Positions 34,515 to 45,002 of a DNA stretch of 64,000 bases are shown here, in pieces (position 1 is the stretch's first letter; every line of letters begins with the position of its first letter). Made by a program: the position numbers and the translations under genes. The notes beneath the pieces are model-generated. The model ran no database searches, was not told the DNA's origin, and saw nothing but the letters and a program-made list of their open reading frames with translations. Source of the DNA: an uncultured Bacteroidales bacterium. GTDB lineage: Bacteria; Bacteroidota; Bacteroidia; Bacteroidales; FEN-979. The DNA is taken from the NCBI GenBank assembly GCA_903903985.1, contig CAIVAT010000018.1, forward strand, positions 1 to 64,000, written 5' to 3'.

Positions 34515-36674
34515 TTAAAGGTTTTCCTGGAAATAAAGTGCCATTTTCTGGTTCAAATGAACCCGGTCTTTCCCGCGAACGTTGTGCTCATGGCCGGGAT
34601 AAAAGAAAAAATCAACCTGTTTGCCTTCATCCACACATTTCTTAAGAAATTGGAGTGAATTCTGCGGGACAACCGTTCCATCCTGGTCATCATGGATGAT
34701 CAGGAGTTTGCCTTTCAGGTCTTTTACGTAATTGAGGAGGCAGGCATTTCTGTAGCCATCCGGATTGCTTTCGGGAGAATCCATGTAGCGTTCGCCATAC
34801 ATCACCTCGTAATATTTCCAATCGATGACCGGGCCTCCGCAAACAGCTGCCTTAAAAGTACCCGGATGTTTAAGAAACATGGAGATAGTAAGGAAACCTC
34901 CATAACTCCATCCGTTGATCCCAATGCGTGTTGAATCAACAAACGCCAGTGATTTCAGGTATTTCACACCTGTCATCTGATCTTCCACCTCTTTTACGCC
35001 AAGGTTGCGGAATATGGCTTGTTCAAAATCGCGGCCCCGGTTTGATGTCCCCCGGTTATCCAGGGTGAAAACAACATATCCCTGGCCTGCCAGGTAATTC
35101 AGAAAAAGCCCTGCGCCGGAAAGCCATGAATTGGTGATCAATTGTGAATGGGGTCCTCCGTAAACATAAATAATGACCGGATACCTCCTGGAGGGATCAA
35201 ATCCGGGAGGTTTGATCAGCCGGCAGTAGAGATCGGTATGATCTTCATTTTTGAGCGTGAAAACCGAGGTCTCTCCCAACTGATAGTCTTTCAGGGGATT
35301 GTCATTTAAAAGCAGCGTTTGCAAAACTTTTCCCTTTTTGTCAAGCAATTCAACCTGCCGGCAGATTGTCACGCTTGAACAACTATCGAGCATGTACTGA
35401 CCATCATCAGAAATTTTCGAGGAATGGGTGCCTGGCAAAGTTGTGATACCTGAAATACTGCCGGTTTTCAGGTCAACCATGTATAATTGCCTCTCCAGCG
35501 GATGGTCTTTATTACATTGGAACCATGCTTTTGAACCGGATCCATCTGATTTCACGAATTGAGTGACTTCCCAGGGGCCGCTGGTGAGTTGCCTGACCAG
35601 GTTTCCCTCCACGTCATACAGATAAAGGTGATTGAACCCGTCGCGCCGGCTTTCCCAGATGAATTTCCCGGGATCACCGGTTAAAAATGCCGGTCCTTTC
35701 AGGGGCTCCACATAGGTGTCATTTTTTTCTTCGAAAAGGGTTTTGACGAACTTACCTGAGGAAGCGTCGTACCTGTTCAATTGCATGTGGTCCTGGTCGC
35801 GGTTGAGCGTGGCAATGTAGATGAACCTCCCGTCGGGGCTCCAGGTGAGGTTGGTAAGGTATTCGGGGTTTGATCCTGAATGCCCTGATCCGGTGGAGTC
35901 GGTTTGCAGGTAAATGGTTTTTCCGCTCCTGAGGGAAAAAACACCCACGGTCACCTTTTGGCTGGTCATCCCGGCCATCGGGTATTTGGTTGGCTTAACC
36001 GTGGCAATGCGGGGCGTGATGTCGACCAGCGGATAATCGGCCACCATGGTTTCATCCAGCCGGTAAAAGGCAAGATTTTGACCGTCAGGCGACCAGAAGG
36101 TTCCTTTGGTAATACCAAATTCATTGCGATGGACCCTGCTGGAACCATATTGTATCCCTGGATTGCTTTCACTGGTGATTGCAATCTCTTTTCCTTCTTT
36201 TGCGCAATATAAATTATTTTTAATGGTATATGCGACCACGCTTCCGGCCATGGAGATATCCAGGTTTTCACCGTTCTTGTTCCAGGAATCAGAAACAAGG
36301 ATGTGGTTCTTCCCCTGGCCGTAAATGAAAAGTTTGCCGGCGTTTGTAAAGTAAAACTCATCCTCATTGAGAAAAGTGATTGCGGGGAATCGTGCCAGGC
36401 TATCCTGACCGGTATTTTTTAAAAGCCGGTTTAACTCATTTAACCTTAAGAGCGTATCTTGTCTGGGTTTTATGGGAGATCCCTGAACCAGGCTGTTTTT
36501 TACAACATAGACAAATTGATCGGTTCCCGGCTTCCATTGGAGCTGGCTCAGGACAGCACCATTGAGTTTGGGATTCATTTTGCTTGCGTCTTCGACTGTA
36601 AGCAGCCTGGATTGGGCAAAAGCAAAACAGGGGATGAGAATGGCGAAGAACAAGAGTCGGGAAACAGGGAACAT
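34515..36674 (-). CDS. Dipeptidyl-peptidase IV-like S9 serine peptidase
   Basis: 719 residues, full length for DPP IV-type enzymes. The signal peptide (LLFFAILIPCFAFAQ) implies export. An N-terminal DPPIV beta-propeller (about 60-480; for example GTFWSPDGQNLAFYRLDE and LTWSPDGRFIYIATLNRD) precedes an alpha/beta hydrolase. The nucleophile is Ser590 in GWSYGG; the Asp is probably in HDDQDG (about 665) and the His in PGHEHN (about 695-697). It removes N-terminal dipeptides, commonly Xaa-Pro, from peptides in the periplasm. It starts four bases after the GGGP synthase gene and is the last gene of the metH-metF-GGGPS-S9 run. Confidence 0.9.
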   Translation of the reverse strand: MFPVSRLLFFAILIPCFAFAQSRLLTVEDASKMNPKLNGAVLSQLQWKPGTDQFVYVVKNSLVQGSPIKPRQDTLLRLNELNRLLKNTGQDSLARFPAITFLNEDEFYFTNAGKLFIYGQGKNHILVSDSWNKNGENLDISMAGSVVAYTIKNNLYCAKEGKEIAITSESNPGIQYGSSRVHRNEFGITKGTFWSPDGQNLAFYRLDETMVADYPLVDITPRIATVKPTKYPMAGMTSQKVTVGVFSLRSGKTIYLQTDSTGSGHSGSNPEYLTNLTWSPDGRFIYIATLNRDQDHMQLNRYDASSGKFVKTLFEEKNDTYVEPLKGPAFLTGDPGKFIWESRRDGFNHLYLYDVEGNLVRQLTSGPWEVTQFVKSDGSGSKAWFQCNKDHPLERQLYMVDLKTGSISGITTLPGTHSSKISDDGQYMLDSCSSVTICRQVELLDKKGKVLQTLLLNDNPLKDYQLGETSVFTLKNEDHTDLYCRLIKPPGFDPSRRYPVIIYVYGGPHSQLITNSWLSGAGLFLNYLAGQGYVVFTLDNRGTSNRGRDFEQAIFRNLGVKEVEDQMTGVKYLKSLAFVDSTRIGINGWSYGGFLTISMFLKHPGTFKAAVCGGPVIDWKYYEVMYGERYMDSPESNPDGYRNACLLNYVKDLKGKLLIIHDDQDGTVVPQNSLQFLKKCVDEGKQVDFFFYPGHEHNVRGKDRVHLNQKMALYFQENL

Positions 36675-36678
36675 GGGA

Positions 36679-37458
36679 CTAAAATTTACGATTTACGATT
36701 TTATGGTGGTCACGTGTCACGTTTTCCCTGACGGCTGCGATCCTGCTGATCAGCCCGGGATCGTGTTCAATGGCATTGCCGACCACAACGACATCTGCTC
36801 CTGCATCAAAGGCTTCCCTGGCCAGGTCGGGACTGGTAATTCCACCGCCGATGATCAATGGCAGTCCGATGGATCCTTTCACTTTGGTGATCATGGAACC
36901 AGGAACCGGGTTCGCAGCACCGCTCCCGGCATCCATGTATATGAGTTTCATGCCCAGCATTTCTCCCGCCATTGCGGTGCACACGGCGATATCGTCCTTT
37001 TGCGCCGGGATGGGCGTGGTATTGCTCATATAGGTTACGGCCGTGGCATGACCGCATTCGATCAGCAGGTAGCCGGTCGGCAGGATCTCGAGGTTACTGG
37101 CTTTCAGATAAGGTGCAGCGATGACATGCCGGCCGATCAGCATGTCAGGATTCCTGCCGGAAATTAGCGATAAAAGAAGAATGCTGTCGGCATCGTTGTT
37201 CAGCTGCATGTTGTTGCCCGGAAACAGCACCACCGGGATGCCGGTGTTTTCCTTGATGTAATTGATCAGCCGGGATTGGTTATCGCGCATCAGCAGACTT
37301 CCGCCAAAAAAAAAATAGTCAACGCCGGCATTCACTGCCAGTTGAACAACTGCTGATAAGGAATCAAGTGAGTATTTGTCAGGGTCGATCAGTATGGCAA
37401 AACTTTTTTTACCAGCCAGTGTGTCGGCCAGCAGCTGCGTATAAAGATTTTTTTTCAT
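36679..37458 (-). CDS. Geranylgeranylglyceryl phosphate synthase family protein (PcrB/GGGPS)
   Basis: 259 residues. It begins FAILIDPDKYSLDSLSAVVQLAV and contains DYFFFGGSLL, PVVLFPGN, YMDAGSGA and LIIGGGITSPDLAREAFDAGADVVVVGNAIE, the signature of the (beta-alpha)8 GGGPS/PcrB family. These enzymes join a polyprenyl diphosphate to sn-glycerol-1-phosphate. Bacteroidota members are biochemically known, but their physiological ether-lipid product is unclear. The C-terminal residues (DHHKIVNRKF) are encoded by a dispersed repeat. It overlaps metF by four bases. Confidence 0.88.
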   Translation of the reverse strand: MKKNLYTQLLADTLAGKKSFAILIDPDKYSLDSLSAVVQLAVNAGVDYFFFGGSLLMRDNQSRLINYIKENTGIPVVLFPGNNMQLNNDADSILLLSLISGRNPDMLIGRHVIAAPYLKASNLEILPTGYLLIECGHATAVTYMSNTTPIPAQKDDIAVCTAMAGEMLGMKLIYMDAGSGAANPVPGSMITKVKGSIGLPLIIGGGITSPDLAREAFDAGADVVVVGNAIEHDPGLISRIAAVRENVTRDHHKIVNRKF

Positions 37459-38417
37459 TTTATAAATACGGCTTTTGCGATCTGGCGGATATTTTCGGAG
37501 ATCCCTACTGAAAAATAGTGTACTACCGGAACGCCGGACCTGATCAGTTCATCCGACTGTTTAATGCCCCATTCAATTCCGGTTTTGAAAGCGTCCTCAT
37601 TATTTTTACAGGCCATTACTTTTTTTACAAGTTCATCGGGAATGTCGATGTTGAAAATCTGGGGAAGCGTGTTGATCTCCCTGATGGTGCAAATTGGTTT
37701 GATCCCCGGAATGACAGGCACGTTGATGCCAACTTTACGGCAACCTTCTACGAATTCGAAATATTTCCGGTTGTCGAAGAACATTTGGGTGATGATGTAT
37801 TCCGCTCCTGCATCAATCTTGGCTTTGAGGTAATCCATGTCGTAGGCAAGGTTGGGCGATTCAATATGCTTTTCAGGGTAACCGGCCACACCAACGCAGA
37901 AATTGGTGCTGAATGTGTTTTGCAGTTCATCATCCAGGTATTTGCCCTTGTTCATATCGGTAATTTGCGCCACAAGGGTGTTTGCGTAGGCATGTCCGTT
38001 TTTCTCGGGGGTGAAGGTCCGTTGATTTTTCGGGGCATCGCCACGCAATGCCAGGATATTGTCGATGCCAAGGTAGTGAAAGTCAATGAGGGCATATTCT
38101 GTCTCTTCTTTGGTGAAACCACCGCAGATGATGTGTGGAACCACTTCAACATCAGGATATTTATATTTTATGGCAGCTGAAATTGCAACAGTTCCCGGTC
38201 GTTTTCTGACTGTTTTTTTCTCAAGCAAGCCGTTCTCATGTTTTTTATAAACGACCTCTTCCTGATGATACGTAACGTTGATGAAGGATGGTTTGTATTC
38301 AAGCAGTGGATCGATGGTACGGTAGATGCTGTTGATGTTATGCCCCCGGAGCGGGGGAAGCAATTCAAACGAAAACAGGGTCTTTGCTGATTTATTGATC
38401 AGGTCGATAACTTTCAT
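37455..38417 (-). CDS. metF: Methylenetetrahydrofolate reductase
   Basis: 320 residues, a MetF-only (bacterial-length) enzyme. It starts with the FAD/folate barrel typical of the family (FSFELLPPLRGHNINSIYRT), then FINVTYHQEE, NILALRGDAP, AEYIITQMFFDN and VPVIPGIKPI. It reduces 5,10-methylene-THF to 5-methyl-THF, the methyl donor for MetH, encoded two bases upstream. It overlaps the GGGPS gene by four bases. FAD is the expected cofactor; NADH or ferredoxin as donor cannot be told apart here. Confidence 0.95.
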   Translation of the reverse strand: MKVIDLINKSAKTLFSFELLPPLRGHNINSIYRTIDPLLEYKPSFINVTYHQEEVVYKKHENGLLEKKTVRKRPGTVAISAAIKYKYPDVEVVPHIICGGFTKEETEYALIDFHYLGIDNILALRGDAPKNQRTFTPEKNGHAYANTLVAQITDMNKGKYLDDELQNTFSTNFCVGVAGYPEKHIESPNLAYDMDYLKAKIDAGAEYIITQMFFDNRKYFEFVEGCRKVGINVPVIPGIKPICTIREINTLPQIFNIDIPDELVKKVMACKNNEDAFKTGIEWGIKQSDELIRSGVPVVHYFSVGISENIRQIAKAVFIK

Positions 38418-38419
38418 TG

Positions 38420-41400
38420 TTAATAATTCAGATTTGTATTGAGTAATTTTTCTGCGTGTTCAAGGCTAAAACTTTTTCGCTTTGCATAATCGGCCACCTG
38501 GTCTTTGCTGATCCGGCCAAGATTGAAATACCGGGCAAGCGGATGTGAAAAATAGAACCCGCTAACCGAGGCGCCAGGGTACATGGCATAATTTTCTGTC
38601 AGCTGGATATCGACTTTTTTATCGGCTTCCAGCAGGAAGAACAAAGTGCGTTTTTCAGAATGTTCGGGGCAGGCGGGATATCCCGGTGCGGGACGGATGC
38701 CCTGGTACTCCTCGCGGATCATGGAAAAAACATCGAGTTGTTCCTCGCTGGCATATCCCCAGAATTCCTTACGGACCCGTTCATGCATCATTTCCGCAAA
38801 TGCTTCTGCCATCCGGTCTGCAAGGATCTTGATCAGGATGGCATTGTAATCATCCAGTTCCTGTTCGTATTGCCCCACCCATTCCTCCACCCCCAGGCCT
38901 GCAGTGACAGCGAACCCTCCGAGATAATCCACCATGCCGGATTCCTTCGGGGCAATGTAATCGGCCAGGCACAGATTGGGCTGACCCGGCTCCTTCAGTT
39001 GCTGGTTTCGCAGAAAACAAAAGGTTGTCAGCACCTTCGAACAGGTTTCATCGGCATATACTTCAACGTCGTCGCCAACGGAATTGCACGGGTAGAGTCC
39101 GATCACTCCGCGGGCGATCAGCATTTTCTTGCTTATGATCTCTTTCAGCAGCCGGTTGGCATCGTTAAACAGTTTGGTGGCTTCCGGGCCTTTAACAGGA
39201 TCAGTGAGGATAGCGGGGTATTTCCCATTCATTTTCCAGGCGTGAAAGAAGAAGGTCCAGTCGATGTAGTTTGCAATCTCCTCCAGCGGATAATCAAAAA
39301 ATATTTTGTTTCCAATGAACTGCGGTTTGTAAATTTTTGCAGGGTCCCAGTTGATTTTCAATTTATTTTTCCGGGCATCTGCCAAAGAAATATAGGAATA
39401 ATCTGCTTTTTTATCATAACTGTTGCGGATGCCCTCGTATTTCTTTTTAACGGTACTGATGAAATCCGTTTTTGCTGTAGGTGAAAGCAGGTTTGAAACC
39501 ACGCCTACCGCTTTTGATGCATCTTTGACATGGATCACAAACTGCGAATAGTGTGGTTCAATTTTAACAGCCGTATGGATGTCGGATGTGGTTGCTCCAC
39601 CAATCAGCAGGGGGATGGTGAATTTGAGGCGTTCCATCTCTTTTGCCACATGCACCATCTCTTCGAGCGACGGGGTGATGAGGCCACTGAGCCCGATCAC
39701 ATCCACATGATGCTCTTTGGCGGCGGCAAGGATCTTGTCGGCCGGGATCATGACCCCCAGGTCGATGACCTCGTAGTTGTTGCAGGCAAGCACAACGCCA
39801 ACGATATTTTTACCGATATCATGAACATCGCCCTTCACCGTAGCCAGCAAAATTTTTCCATTGTTGCCTGGAGATCCTTTCAGTTCGGCCTTTTCTGCCT
39901 CCAGCCGCGGGGTAAGGCGAGCCACTGCTTTTTTCATGACCCGGGCGCTCTTGACAACCTGCGGAAGAAACATCTTCCCGCTTCCGAAAAGATCGCCCAC
40001 CTGGTTCATGCCATCCATCAGCGGCCCTTCGATGATTTTGAGTGCCAGGTCGAACAGGGGCATGGCTTCATCGATGTCATGGTCAATAAATTCCGCGTTG
40101 CCTTTGATCAGGGAATACCGCAGGCGTTCGGCCACAGGGAGTGCTCGCCACTCCGCTTCCGTTTCTTCTTTTTTTCCCGAAACGGTCACCTGGTCAGCAT
40201 AGGCAAGGAGTCGTTCGGTGCCATCCCTGCGACGGTTCAGGATGACATCCTCAACCAGTTTGAGCAGCATTTTGGGAATTTCATCATATACAGGCAGGGC
40301 TCCGGCATTGACGATCCCCATGTCGAGCCCGGCTTTGATGGCATGGTATAGGAATGCGGAATGCATGGCTTCACGAAGCGGATCGTTGCCCCTGAAAGAA
40401 AACGAAAGGTTGCTGATTCCTCCGCTTACGGCAGCATAGGGGAGATTTCCCTTGATCCATTTTACCGCATTGAGGAATTCAACGGCATAATTTGAATGCT
40501 CGTCAATGCCGGTCGCCACCGTGAGGATGTTGGGATCGAAAATGATATCTTCCGGGGGGAATTGAAGCTCTTGCGTAAGAATTCTGTAAGCACGGGAGGC
40601 GATGGCGATCCGGCGGTCGAGGGTTGTCGCCTGCCCTTCTTCATCAAATGCCATGATCACCGCAGCGGCACCGAATTTTTGCAGCAGGATGGCGTGTTTC
40701 CTGAAGGCATCTTCGCCCTCTTTCAGGCTGATGGAATTAACGATCGGTTTGCCCTGAATGCATTTCAACCCGGCATGGATGACCGAGAACTTTGAAGAAT
40801 CGATCATGATCGGAACCCTGGCGACATCAGGGTCAGAAGCGACCATGTTGAGAAAGTTCACCATGGCCTTTTCAGCATCAAGCATGGCCTCATCCATACT
40901 GATGTCGATCACCTGGGCACCGCTTTCAACCTGCTGCCGTGCAACCGATAACGCTTCTTCGTACTTTCCCTCCCTGATGAGCCGGGCAAATTTCCTGGAG
41001 CCGCTTACATTGGTGCGCTCACCAATGTTGATAAAATTGCTGCCTTTAAAAATCGTCAGCGGTTCAAGTCCGCTCAGCCTCAGCTCGTGGGCACGTTCCG
41101 GTACCTGCCGCACGGGTGCATTTTTTGCCAGTTCGGCAAATCCATGGATGTGCTCGGGAGTAGTACCGCAACAACCGCCAACCATGTTCAAAAAACGGTT
41201 ATCAAGGAAATCCTCAATGTATCCTGCCATTTCAGCAGGAGATTGATCGTATTCCCCGAATTGATTCGGCAATCCGGCATTCGGGTAGGCAATCACAGGG
41301 AAAGGAGCTTTCGATGACAGTTCTTCGATATACGGGCGTAATTCTGCGGCTCCAAGCGAGCAATTCAGTCCGATGGCAAAAATGTCGAAATGCATGACGG

Positions 41401-42127
41401 AGATGAGGAAAGCTTCCAGTGTTTGTCCTGAAAGGGTGCGGCTGCTGTTGTCAGAGATGGTAGCACTGACGATCACCGGGATCGGCCCCGACCGCGAACC
41501 TGGCAACGAGGCATCATGATTTGGGAATCTTTCTTCAATCTCATCAAAAACGGCGATCAGTGCGGCTTTTGCATTGAGCGTATCGAAAATGGTTTCAATG
41601 ATCAAAAGATCGGCGCCTCCATCAAGGAGACCACGTGTCTGCTCGCGATAGGCTTGATAAAGGTCATCGAAATTTACGGCACGGTATGCCGGATTTTGAA
41701 CATCAGGCGACATGGATGCCGTTTTACTGGTTGGCCCGATGGAACCGGCTACCCAGCGCGGCTTATCGGACTCATGCGCCGTGAACTTCGCAGTGGCTTC
41801 CCTGGCAAGCTTTGCTGCCGCCAGATTTATTTCATACGCCAGGTCTTCAAGATGATAGTCAGAAAGAGAAATCCGGTTGGCATTAAAAGTATCCGTTTCG
41901 ATGATGTCGGCTCCTGCTTCCAGGTAGGCTTCGTGAATTTCACGGATAACCCGGGGTTTGGTCAGTACCAGCAAATCGTTGTTCCCTTTCAGGTTGTATG
42001 TGAAACCTTTAAACCGCTCGCCGCGGAAATCGGCCTCCTCCAGCTTATAGCGCTGCACCATGGTGCCCATTGCGCCATCGAGAACCAGGATACGGGATTT
42101 TATCTCTTTATATAGGTCTGTTGTCAT
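38420..42127 (-). CDS. metH: Cobalamin-dependent methionine synthase
   Basis: About 1235 residues, full length with all four modules. The homocysteine module begins [16 protein letters not shown] and has the zinc ligands in [10 protein letters not shown]. The pterin-binding module includes [15 protein letters not shown]. The B12 module has the DxHxxG lower-ligand motif DVHDIGKN (His769 in this numbering). The activation (SAM-binding) module ends the protein ([18 protein letters not shown], then [12 protein letters not shown]). The ATG at 42127 is preferred; the longer frame begins at TTG within a repeat. It is first in the metH-metF-GGGPS-S9 run. The ahcY and PPTase genes lie just upstream. 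No cobalamin riboswitch is obvious in the short leader. Confidence 0.97.
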   Translation of the reverse strand: MTTDLYKEIKSRILVLDGAMGTMVQRYKLEEADFRGERFKGFTYNLKGNNDLLVLTKPRVIREIHEAYLEAGADIIETDTFNANRISLSDYHLEDLAYEINLAAAKLAREATAKFTAHESDKPRWVAGSIGPTSKTASMSPDVQNPAYRAVNFDDLYQAYREQTRGLLDGGADLLIIETIFDTLNAKAALIAVFDEIEERFPNHDASLPGSRSGPIPVIVSATISDNSSRTLSGQTLEAFLISVMHFDIFAIGLNCSLGAAELRPYIEELSSKAPFPVIAYPNAGLPNQFGEYDQSPAEMAGYIEDFLDNRFLNMVGGCCGTTPEHIHGFAELAKNAPVRQVPERAHELRLSGLEPLTIFKGSNFINIGERTNVSGSRKFARLIREGKYEEALSVARQQVESGAQVIDISMDEAMLDAEKAMVNFLNMVASDPDVARVPIMIDSSKFSVIHAGLKCIQGKPIVNSISLKEGEDAFRKHAILLQKFGAAAVIMAFDEEGQATTLDRRIAIASRAYRILTQELQFPPEDIIFDPNILTVATGIDEHSNYAVEFLNAVKWIKGNLPYAAVSGGISNLSFSFRGNDPLREAMHSAFLYHAIKAGLDMGIVNAGALPVYDEIPKMLLKLVEDVILNRRRDGTERLLAYADQVTVSGKKEETEAEWRALPVAERLRYSLIKGNAEFIDHDIDEAMPLFDLALKIIEGPLMDGMNQVGDLFGSGKMFLPQVVKSARVMKKAVARLTPRLEAEKAELKGSPGNNGKILLATVKGDVHDIGKNIVGVVLACNNYEVIDLGVMIPADKILAAAKEHHVDVIGLSGLITPSLEEMVHVAKEMERLKFTIPLLIGGATTSDIHTAVKIEPHYSQFVIHVKDASKAVGVVSNLLSPTAKTDFISTVKKKYEGIRNSYDKKADYSYISLADARKNKLKINWDPAKIYKPQFIGNKIFFDYPLEEIANYIDWTFFFHAWKMNGKYPAILTDPVKGPEATKLFNDANRLLKEIISKKMLIARGVIGLYPCNSVGDDVEVYADETCSKVLTTFCFLRNQQLKEPGQPNLCLADYIAPKESGMVDYLGGFAVTAGLGVEEWVGQYEQELDDYNAILIKILADRMAEAFAEMMHERVRKEFWGYASEEQLDVFSMIREEYQGIRPAPGYPACPEHSEKRTLFFLLEADKKVDIQLTENYAMYPGASVSGFYFSHPLARYFNLGRISKDQVADYAKRKSFSLEHAEKLLNTNLNY

Positions 42128-42130
42128 TTT

Positions 42131-42225
42131 AATTTGGTAACAAGGTGACAAGGTGACAAGGTAATAAAATTACGCTGCATTACTGCCTTTTGCCTTGTGC
42201 CTTTTGCCCTTTGCATTTTGCAATC
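42131..42225. repeat. Simple-word repeat block between metH and the PPTase gene
   Basis: Three copies of ACAAGGTGACAAGG-like words are followed by CCTTTTGCC/CCTTGTGCC/CCCTTTGC-like words (about 42180-42225). They are dispersed-repeat type and touch both flanking genes. Confidence 0.55.
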
Positions 42226-42862
42226 AAAATGCCACCACCAGCATGTAGCCATCTATTTTCTCGTAAAACAGGGTGTAGTCTTTCCGCGTGTCATAGAGCA
42301 TGAGGGCAGCACTGCACGTTTGATTTGTATTGCAAAGATAATCAAACGGATGAATATGGATATCCTTTCTGAAATCAACATCCGGTTTGCCATGCAATTT
42401 GTAGAGCGCTTCCTTTCCGCCCCAGAAAATATATAATTGTTCGAGACGGTTGTCGGTTGAAATGTTTTTCAGTTCATCCTCCCGGAGAAACCGGTCTTTG
42501 ACACGCTCGACACGGTCCTTGATTTTTTCAATGTCGATCCCCACAGATCTATTTTCACTGCAAACCACGGCAGCAAATTCACCCGAATGGGAAACAGATA
42601 CCCGATGGCTTCCTGAATCCAGGTGAGGCTTCCCATTCAGGTCATAGGTCAGGCATGTGTTGAGGGGGGAAAGCATGTGTTTTAGCAGGACCCGGCAGGC
42701 CAGCCATTGTTTTTTTCGCATTTCATGACCGAATTTTCCCAGGATGATCAATTCCGGATCATTCAGCTGGATCATGGCAAGCAATTCATCTGCTGTTTCC
42801 GTGATTCTCCAAATACCTGTGCGGATTCCGCCGGCCGGGTTTATTTCCCTGAAGAAGGGCAT
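42224..42862 (-). CDS. 4'-Phosphopantetheinyl transferase, Sfp type
   Basis: 212 residues, as expected for a two-fold pseudodimer. Key motifs are VGIDIEKIKDR and FWGGKEALYKLHGK, which supply the metal-binding Asp/Glu and the catalytic Lys, and SVSHSGEFAAVV upstream. It transfers phosphopantetheine from CoA to acyl- or peptidyl-carrier proteins. No carrier-protein gene lies in the window. It is followed by about 96 bases of simple repeats before metH, so co-transcription with metH is possible but not certain. It has a good -7 box 33 bases upstream. Confidence 0.9.
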   Translation of the reverse strand: MPFFREINPAGGIRTGIWRITETADELLAMIQLNDPELIILGKFGHEMRKKQWLACRVLLKHMLSPLNTCLTYDLNGKPHLDSGSHRVSVSHSGEFAAVVCSENRSVGIDIEKIKDRVERVKDRFLREDELKNISTDNRLEQLYIFWGGKEALYKLHGKPDVDFRKDIHIHPFDYLCNTNQTCSAALMLYDTRKDYTLFYEKIDGYMLVVAF

Positions 42863-42894
42863 ATCAGTTGTTTTGCATTTTTGTATTCCGGGAG

Positions 42895-42902
42895 CAAAAA
42901 TA
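42895..42902 (-). promoter_or_regulatory. -7 box for the PPTase gene
   Basis: Minus-strand TATTTTTG lies 33-40 bases before the ATG. No TTG occurs at the usual spacing. Confidence 0.45.
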
Positions 42903-42936
42903 CGACATTAAGTCAACCTGCTATTGCTTTTTTTCG

Positions 42937-42944
42937 TATTTTTG
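42937..42944 (+). promoter_or_regulatory. -7 box for ahcY
   Basis: TATTTTTG lies 70 bases before the ATG, in the 151-base divergent spacer shared with the PPTase gene. Confidence 0.4.
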
Positions 42945-43013
42945 CCGCCCGATTCCTGATCAGGGAACCGATTCTTGTCTAATTATTTTTCAGCGTAAAA
43001 AATCTTCGAATAA

Positions 43014-44435
43014 ATGGAAAAGACTGCATTATCAACAAAAATGAACTATAAAGTAGCGGACATGGCTTTGGCCGGATGGGGCAGAAAAGAGATCGAAATT
43101 GCAGAAAAAGAGATGCCGGGGCTGATGGCCATCCGCAAAAAATATTCTGTGGAAAAACCTTTAAAAGGAGCCCGCATCAGTGGATCACTTCACATGACCA
43201 TTCAAACCGCTGTGCTGATCGAAACGTTGATTGAACTCGGCGCTGATGTGCGTTGGGCCAGTTGCAATATTTTTTCCACCCAGGACCATGCCGCTGCTGC
43301 AATTGCCGCCAAAGGGATCCCTGTTTTTGCATGGAAGGGAGAGACCCTCGATGAATATTGGTGGTGTACACACATGGCCCTGAGTTTCCCTGGCGGGAAA
43401 GGACCGAACCTCATCGTTGATGACGGGGGTGATGCGACCATGATGATTCACAAAGGGTTTGAAATTGAAAAAAATCCGGAATTGCTCAAGGTTACCGCGG
43501 AAAATGCGGATGAAAGGGCATTTGTGAAACAACTGCAGGCAATCTATATCGAAGACAAAACCAGGTGGACCCGCACCGTGGCCGAATGGAAAGGAGTTTC
43601 TGAAGAAACCACCACCGGCGTTCACCGGCTGTATCAAATGAAAGAAAAGGGTGCCCTGCTCGTTCCCGCAATCAATGTGAATGACTCGGTGACCAAGTCG
43701 AAATTCGACAATCTTTATGGTTGCAGGGAGTCTTTGGCCGATGGCATCAAACGTGCCACCGACGTGATGATTGCCGGCAAAGTGGTCGTGGTATTGGGTT
43801 ATGGCGATGTTGGCAAGGGATGCGCCCATTCCATGCGCTCTTATGGAGCCAGGGTGATCGTTACCGAAATTGATCCCATTTGCGCACTGCAGGCTGCCAT
43901 GGAAGGCTTTGAAGTGAGTACCATCGAAGATGCCCTTTCCGAAGGCAACATCTACGTTACCACTACAGGGAACAAGGATGTGATCACGGCAGTTCATTTG
44001 TCGCGGATGAAGGACCAGTCCATCGTTTGCAATATCGGACATTTCGACAACGAGATCCAGGTCGATCAGTTGACCCACTGGCCCGGCATCAGCATGATCA
44101 ACATCAAACCACAGGTTGATAAATTTCTGTATCCTGACGGGAAATGCATATACCTTCTGGCTGAAGGCCGCCTTGTGAACCTGGGCTGTGCCACGGGCCA
44201 TCCGTCGTTCGTGATGTCAAATTCATTCACCAACCAAACCCTTGCCCAACTTGACCTCTGGCAACACGATTACGAAGTGGATGTTTATCGTTTGCCAAAG
44301 CGGCTTGATGAGGAAGTGGCCAGGCTGCACCTCGAACAGATCGGGGTGAAACTGACAAAGCTCACAAAGGAACAGGCAGATTATTTGAATGTGAATGTGG
44401 ATGGACCTTATAAACCGGAGCACTACCGGTATTAA
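43014..44435 (+). CDS. ahcY: Adenosylhomocysteinase (S-adenosylhomocysteine hydrolase)
   Basis: 473 residues, full length. It contains the conserved N-terminal [19 protein letters not shown], the active-site stretch [32 protein letters not shown] and the NAD-binding [17 protein letters not shown]. The C-terminus ends [10 protein letters not shown], as in canonical enzymes. It splits SAH into adenosine and homocysteine, supplying MetH. It is cytosolic, monocistronic and divergent from the PPTase-metH side; the three methionine-cycle genes metH, metF and ahcY thus lie within 7 kb. Confidence 0.98.
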   Translation: MEKTALSTKMNYKVADMALAGWGRKEIEIAEKEMPGLMAIRKKYSVEKPLKGARISGSLHMTIQTAVLIETLIELGADVRWASCNIFSTQDHAAAAIAAKGIPVFAWKGETLDEYWWCTHMALSFPGGKGPNLIVDDGGDATMMIHKGFEIEKNPELLKVTAENADERAFVKQLQAIYIEDKTRWTRTVAEWKGVSEETTTGVHRLYQMKEKGALLVPAINVNDSVTKSKFDNLYGCRESLADGIKRATDVMIAGKVVVVLGYGDVGKGCAHSMRSYGARVIVTEIDPICALQAAMEGFEVSTIEDALSEGNIYVTTTGNKDVITAVHLSRMKDQSIVCNIGHFDNEIQVDQLTHWPGISMINIKPQVDKFLYPDGKCIYLLAEGRLVNLGCATGHPSFVMSNSFTNQTLAQLDLWQHDYEVDVYRLPKRLDEEVARLHLEQIGVKLTKLTKEQADYLNVNVDGPYKPEHYRY

Positions 44436-44439
44436 AAGA

Positions 44440-44476
44440 TTTTCGATTTTCCTGTTTATTGGCTGCCAATCGAAAA
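44440..44476. terminator. Hairpin after ahcY built from dispersed words
   Basis: TTTTCGATT (44440-44448) pairs with AATCGAAAA (44468-44476). A further CGTAAATCGAAAATT copy follows at about 44484. It lies between convergent genes; termination is inferred. Confidence 0.45.
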
Positions 44477-44513
44477 CCTAAAATCGTAAATCGAAAATTC
44501 CGGTAAGTTTCAC

Positions 44514-44960
44514 CTAATTTGAGACATACAGCATGGCCCCGTCATAAATGGTCGTGTACTGTTTAAGCGGATAATGAGAAGGTCCTGCGTAGGGTGTCCC
44601 ATCCAGCATGATGAACTTTGAACCGCAAACAGGGCAATAACAGGTGATCCCGGAGTTGTCAACCCGAACCTGGGCCCCCGTTTTCAGGGGATCGTACGGA
44701 CAGGCTCGTTCAAAGGCCGTAAATTCGCTGACCGCCTTGCGGAAGATAAGGATGCCATTGTAGCCGCCATAAACCGTTTCCCATCCGTTTACGACATTGA
44801 GGTTGATGTATTGCGTGCCATTCGGATCGAGACTGAAATTCACATAAACGTATGGAATTTCAGGAGCTTGCTCCTCTTTTTTGCAGGAGCATGCAATTAA
44901 CACAATGACGGTCATCAACAGCCATGTCGTGAATTTGTTTTTCGGGCTACATCGTATCAT
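44514..44960 (-). CDS. Rieske-like lipoprotein with altered ligands
   Basis: 148 residues. A lipobox LIAC places the lipidated Cys at 24. The mature domain has the order of a Rieske fold: a first box at Cys87 (CPYDP) and a second box CPVCGSKF (109-116), then PYAGPSHYPLKQY. In true Rieske proteins these boxes are CxH and CxxH-type; here the His positions read Tyr89 and Cys112, and the second Cys is Val111. The [2Fe-2S] cluster would have to be bound differently or be absent. It is a membrane-anchored envelope protein. It converges with ahcY and has no operon partner. Confidence 0.7.
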   Translation of the reverse strand: MIRCSPKNKFTTWLLMTVIVLIACSCKKEEQAPEIPYVYVNFSLDPNGTQYINLNVVNGWETVYGGYNGILIFRKAVSEFTAFERACPYDPLKTGAQVRVDNSGITCYCPVCGSKFIMLDGTPYAGPSHYPLKQYTTIYDGAMLYVSN

Positions 44961-45002
44961 GATACAAATTTCGTAAATTTAACGTTCAAAAAAGAAAATT
45001 AT

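Noticed and set aside
39530..40351. Long plus-strand ORF inside metH
   Set aside because: It is antisense to a strongly conserved gene and lacks family features.
42863..43013. SAM/SAH riboswitch before ahcY
   Set aside because: The spacer is AT-rich and I found no pairing pattern of known SAM or SAH riboswitches.
43185..44201. Long minus-strand ORF inside ahcY
   Set aside because: Shadow of a highly conserved coding sequence on the other strand.
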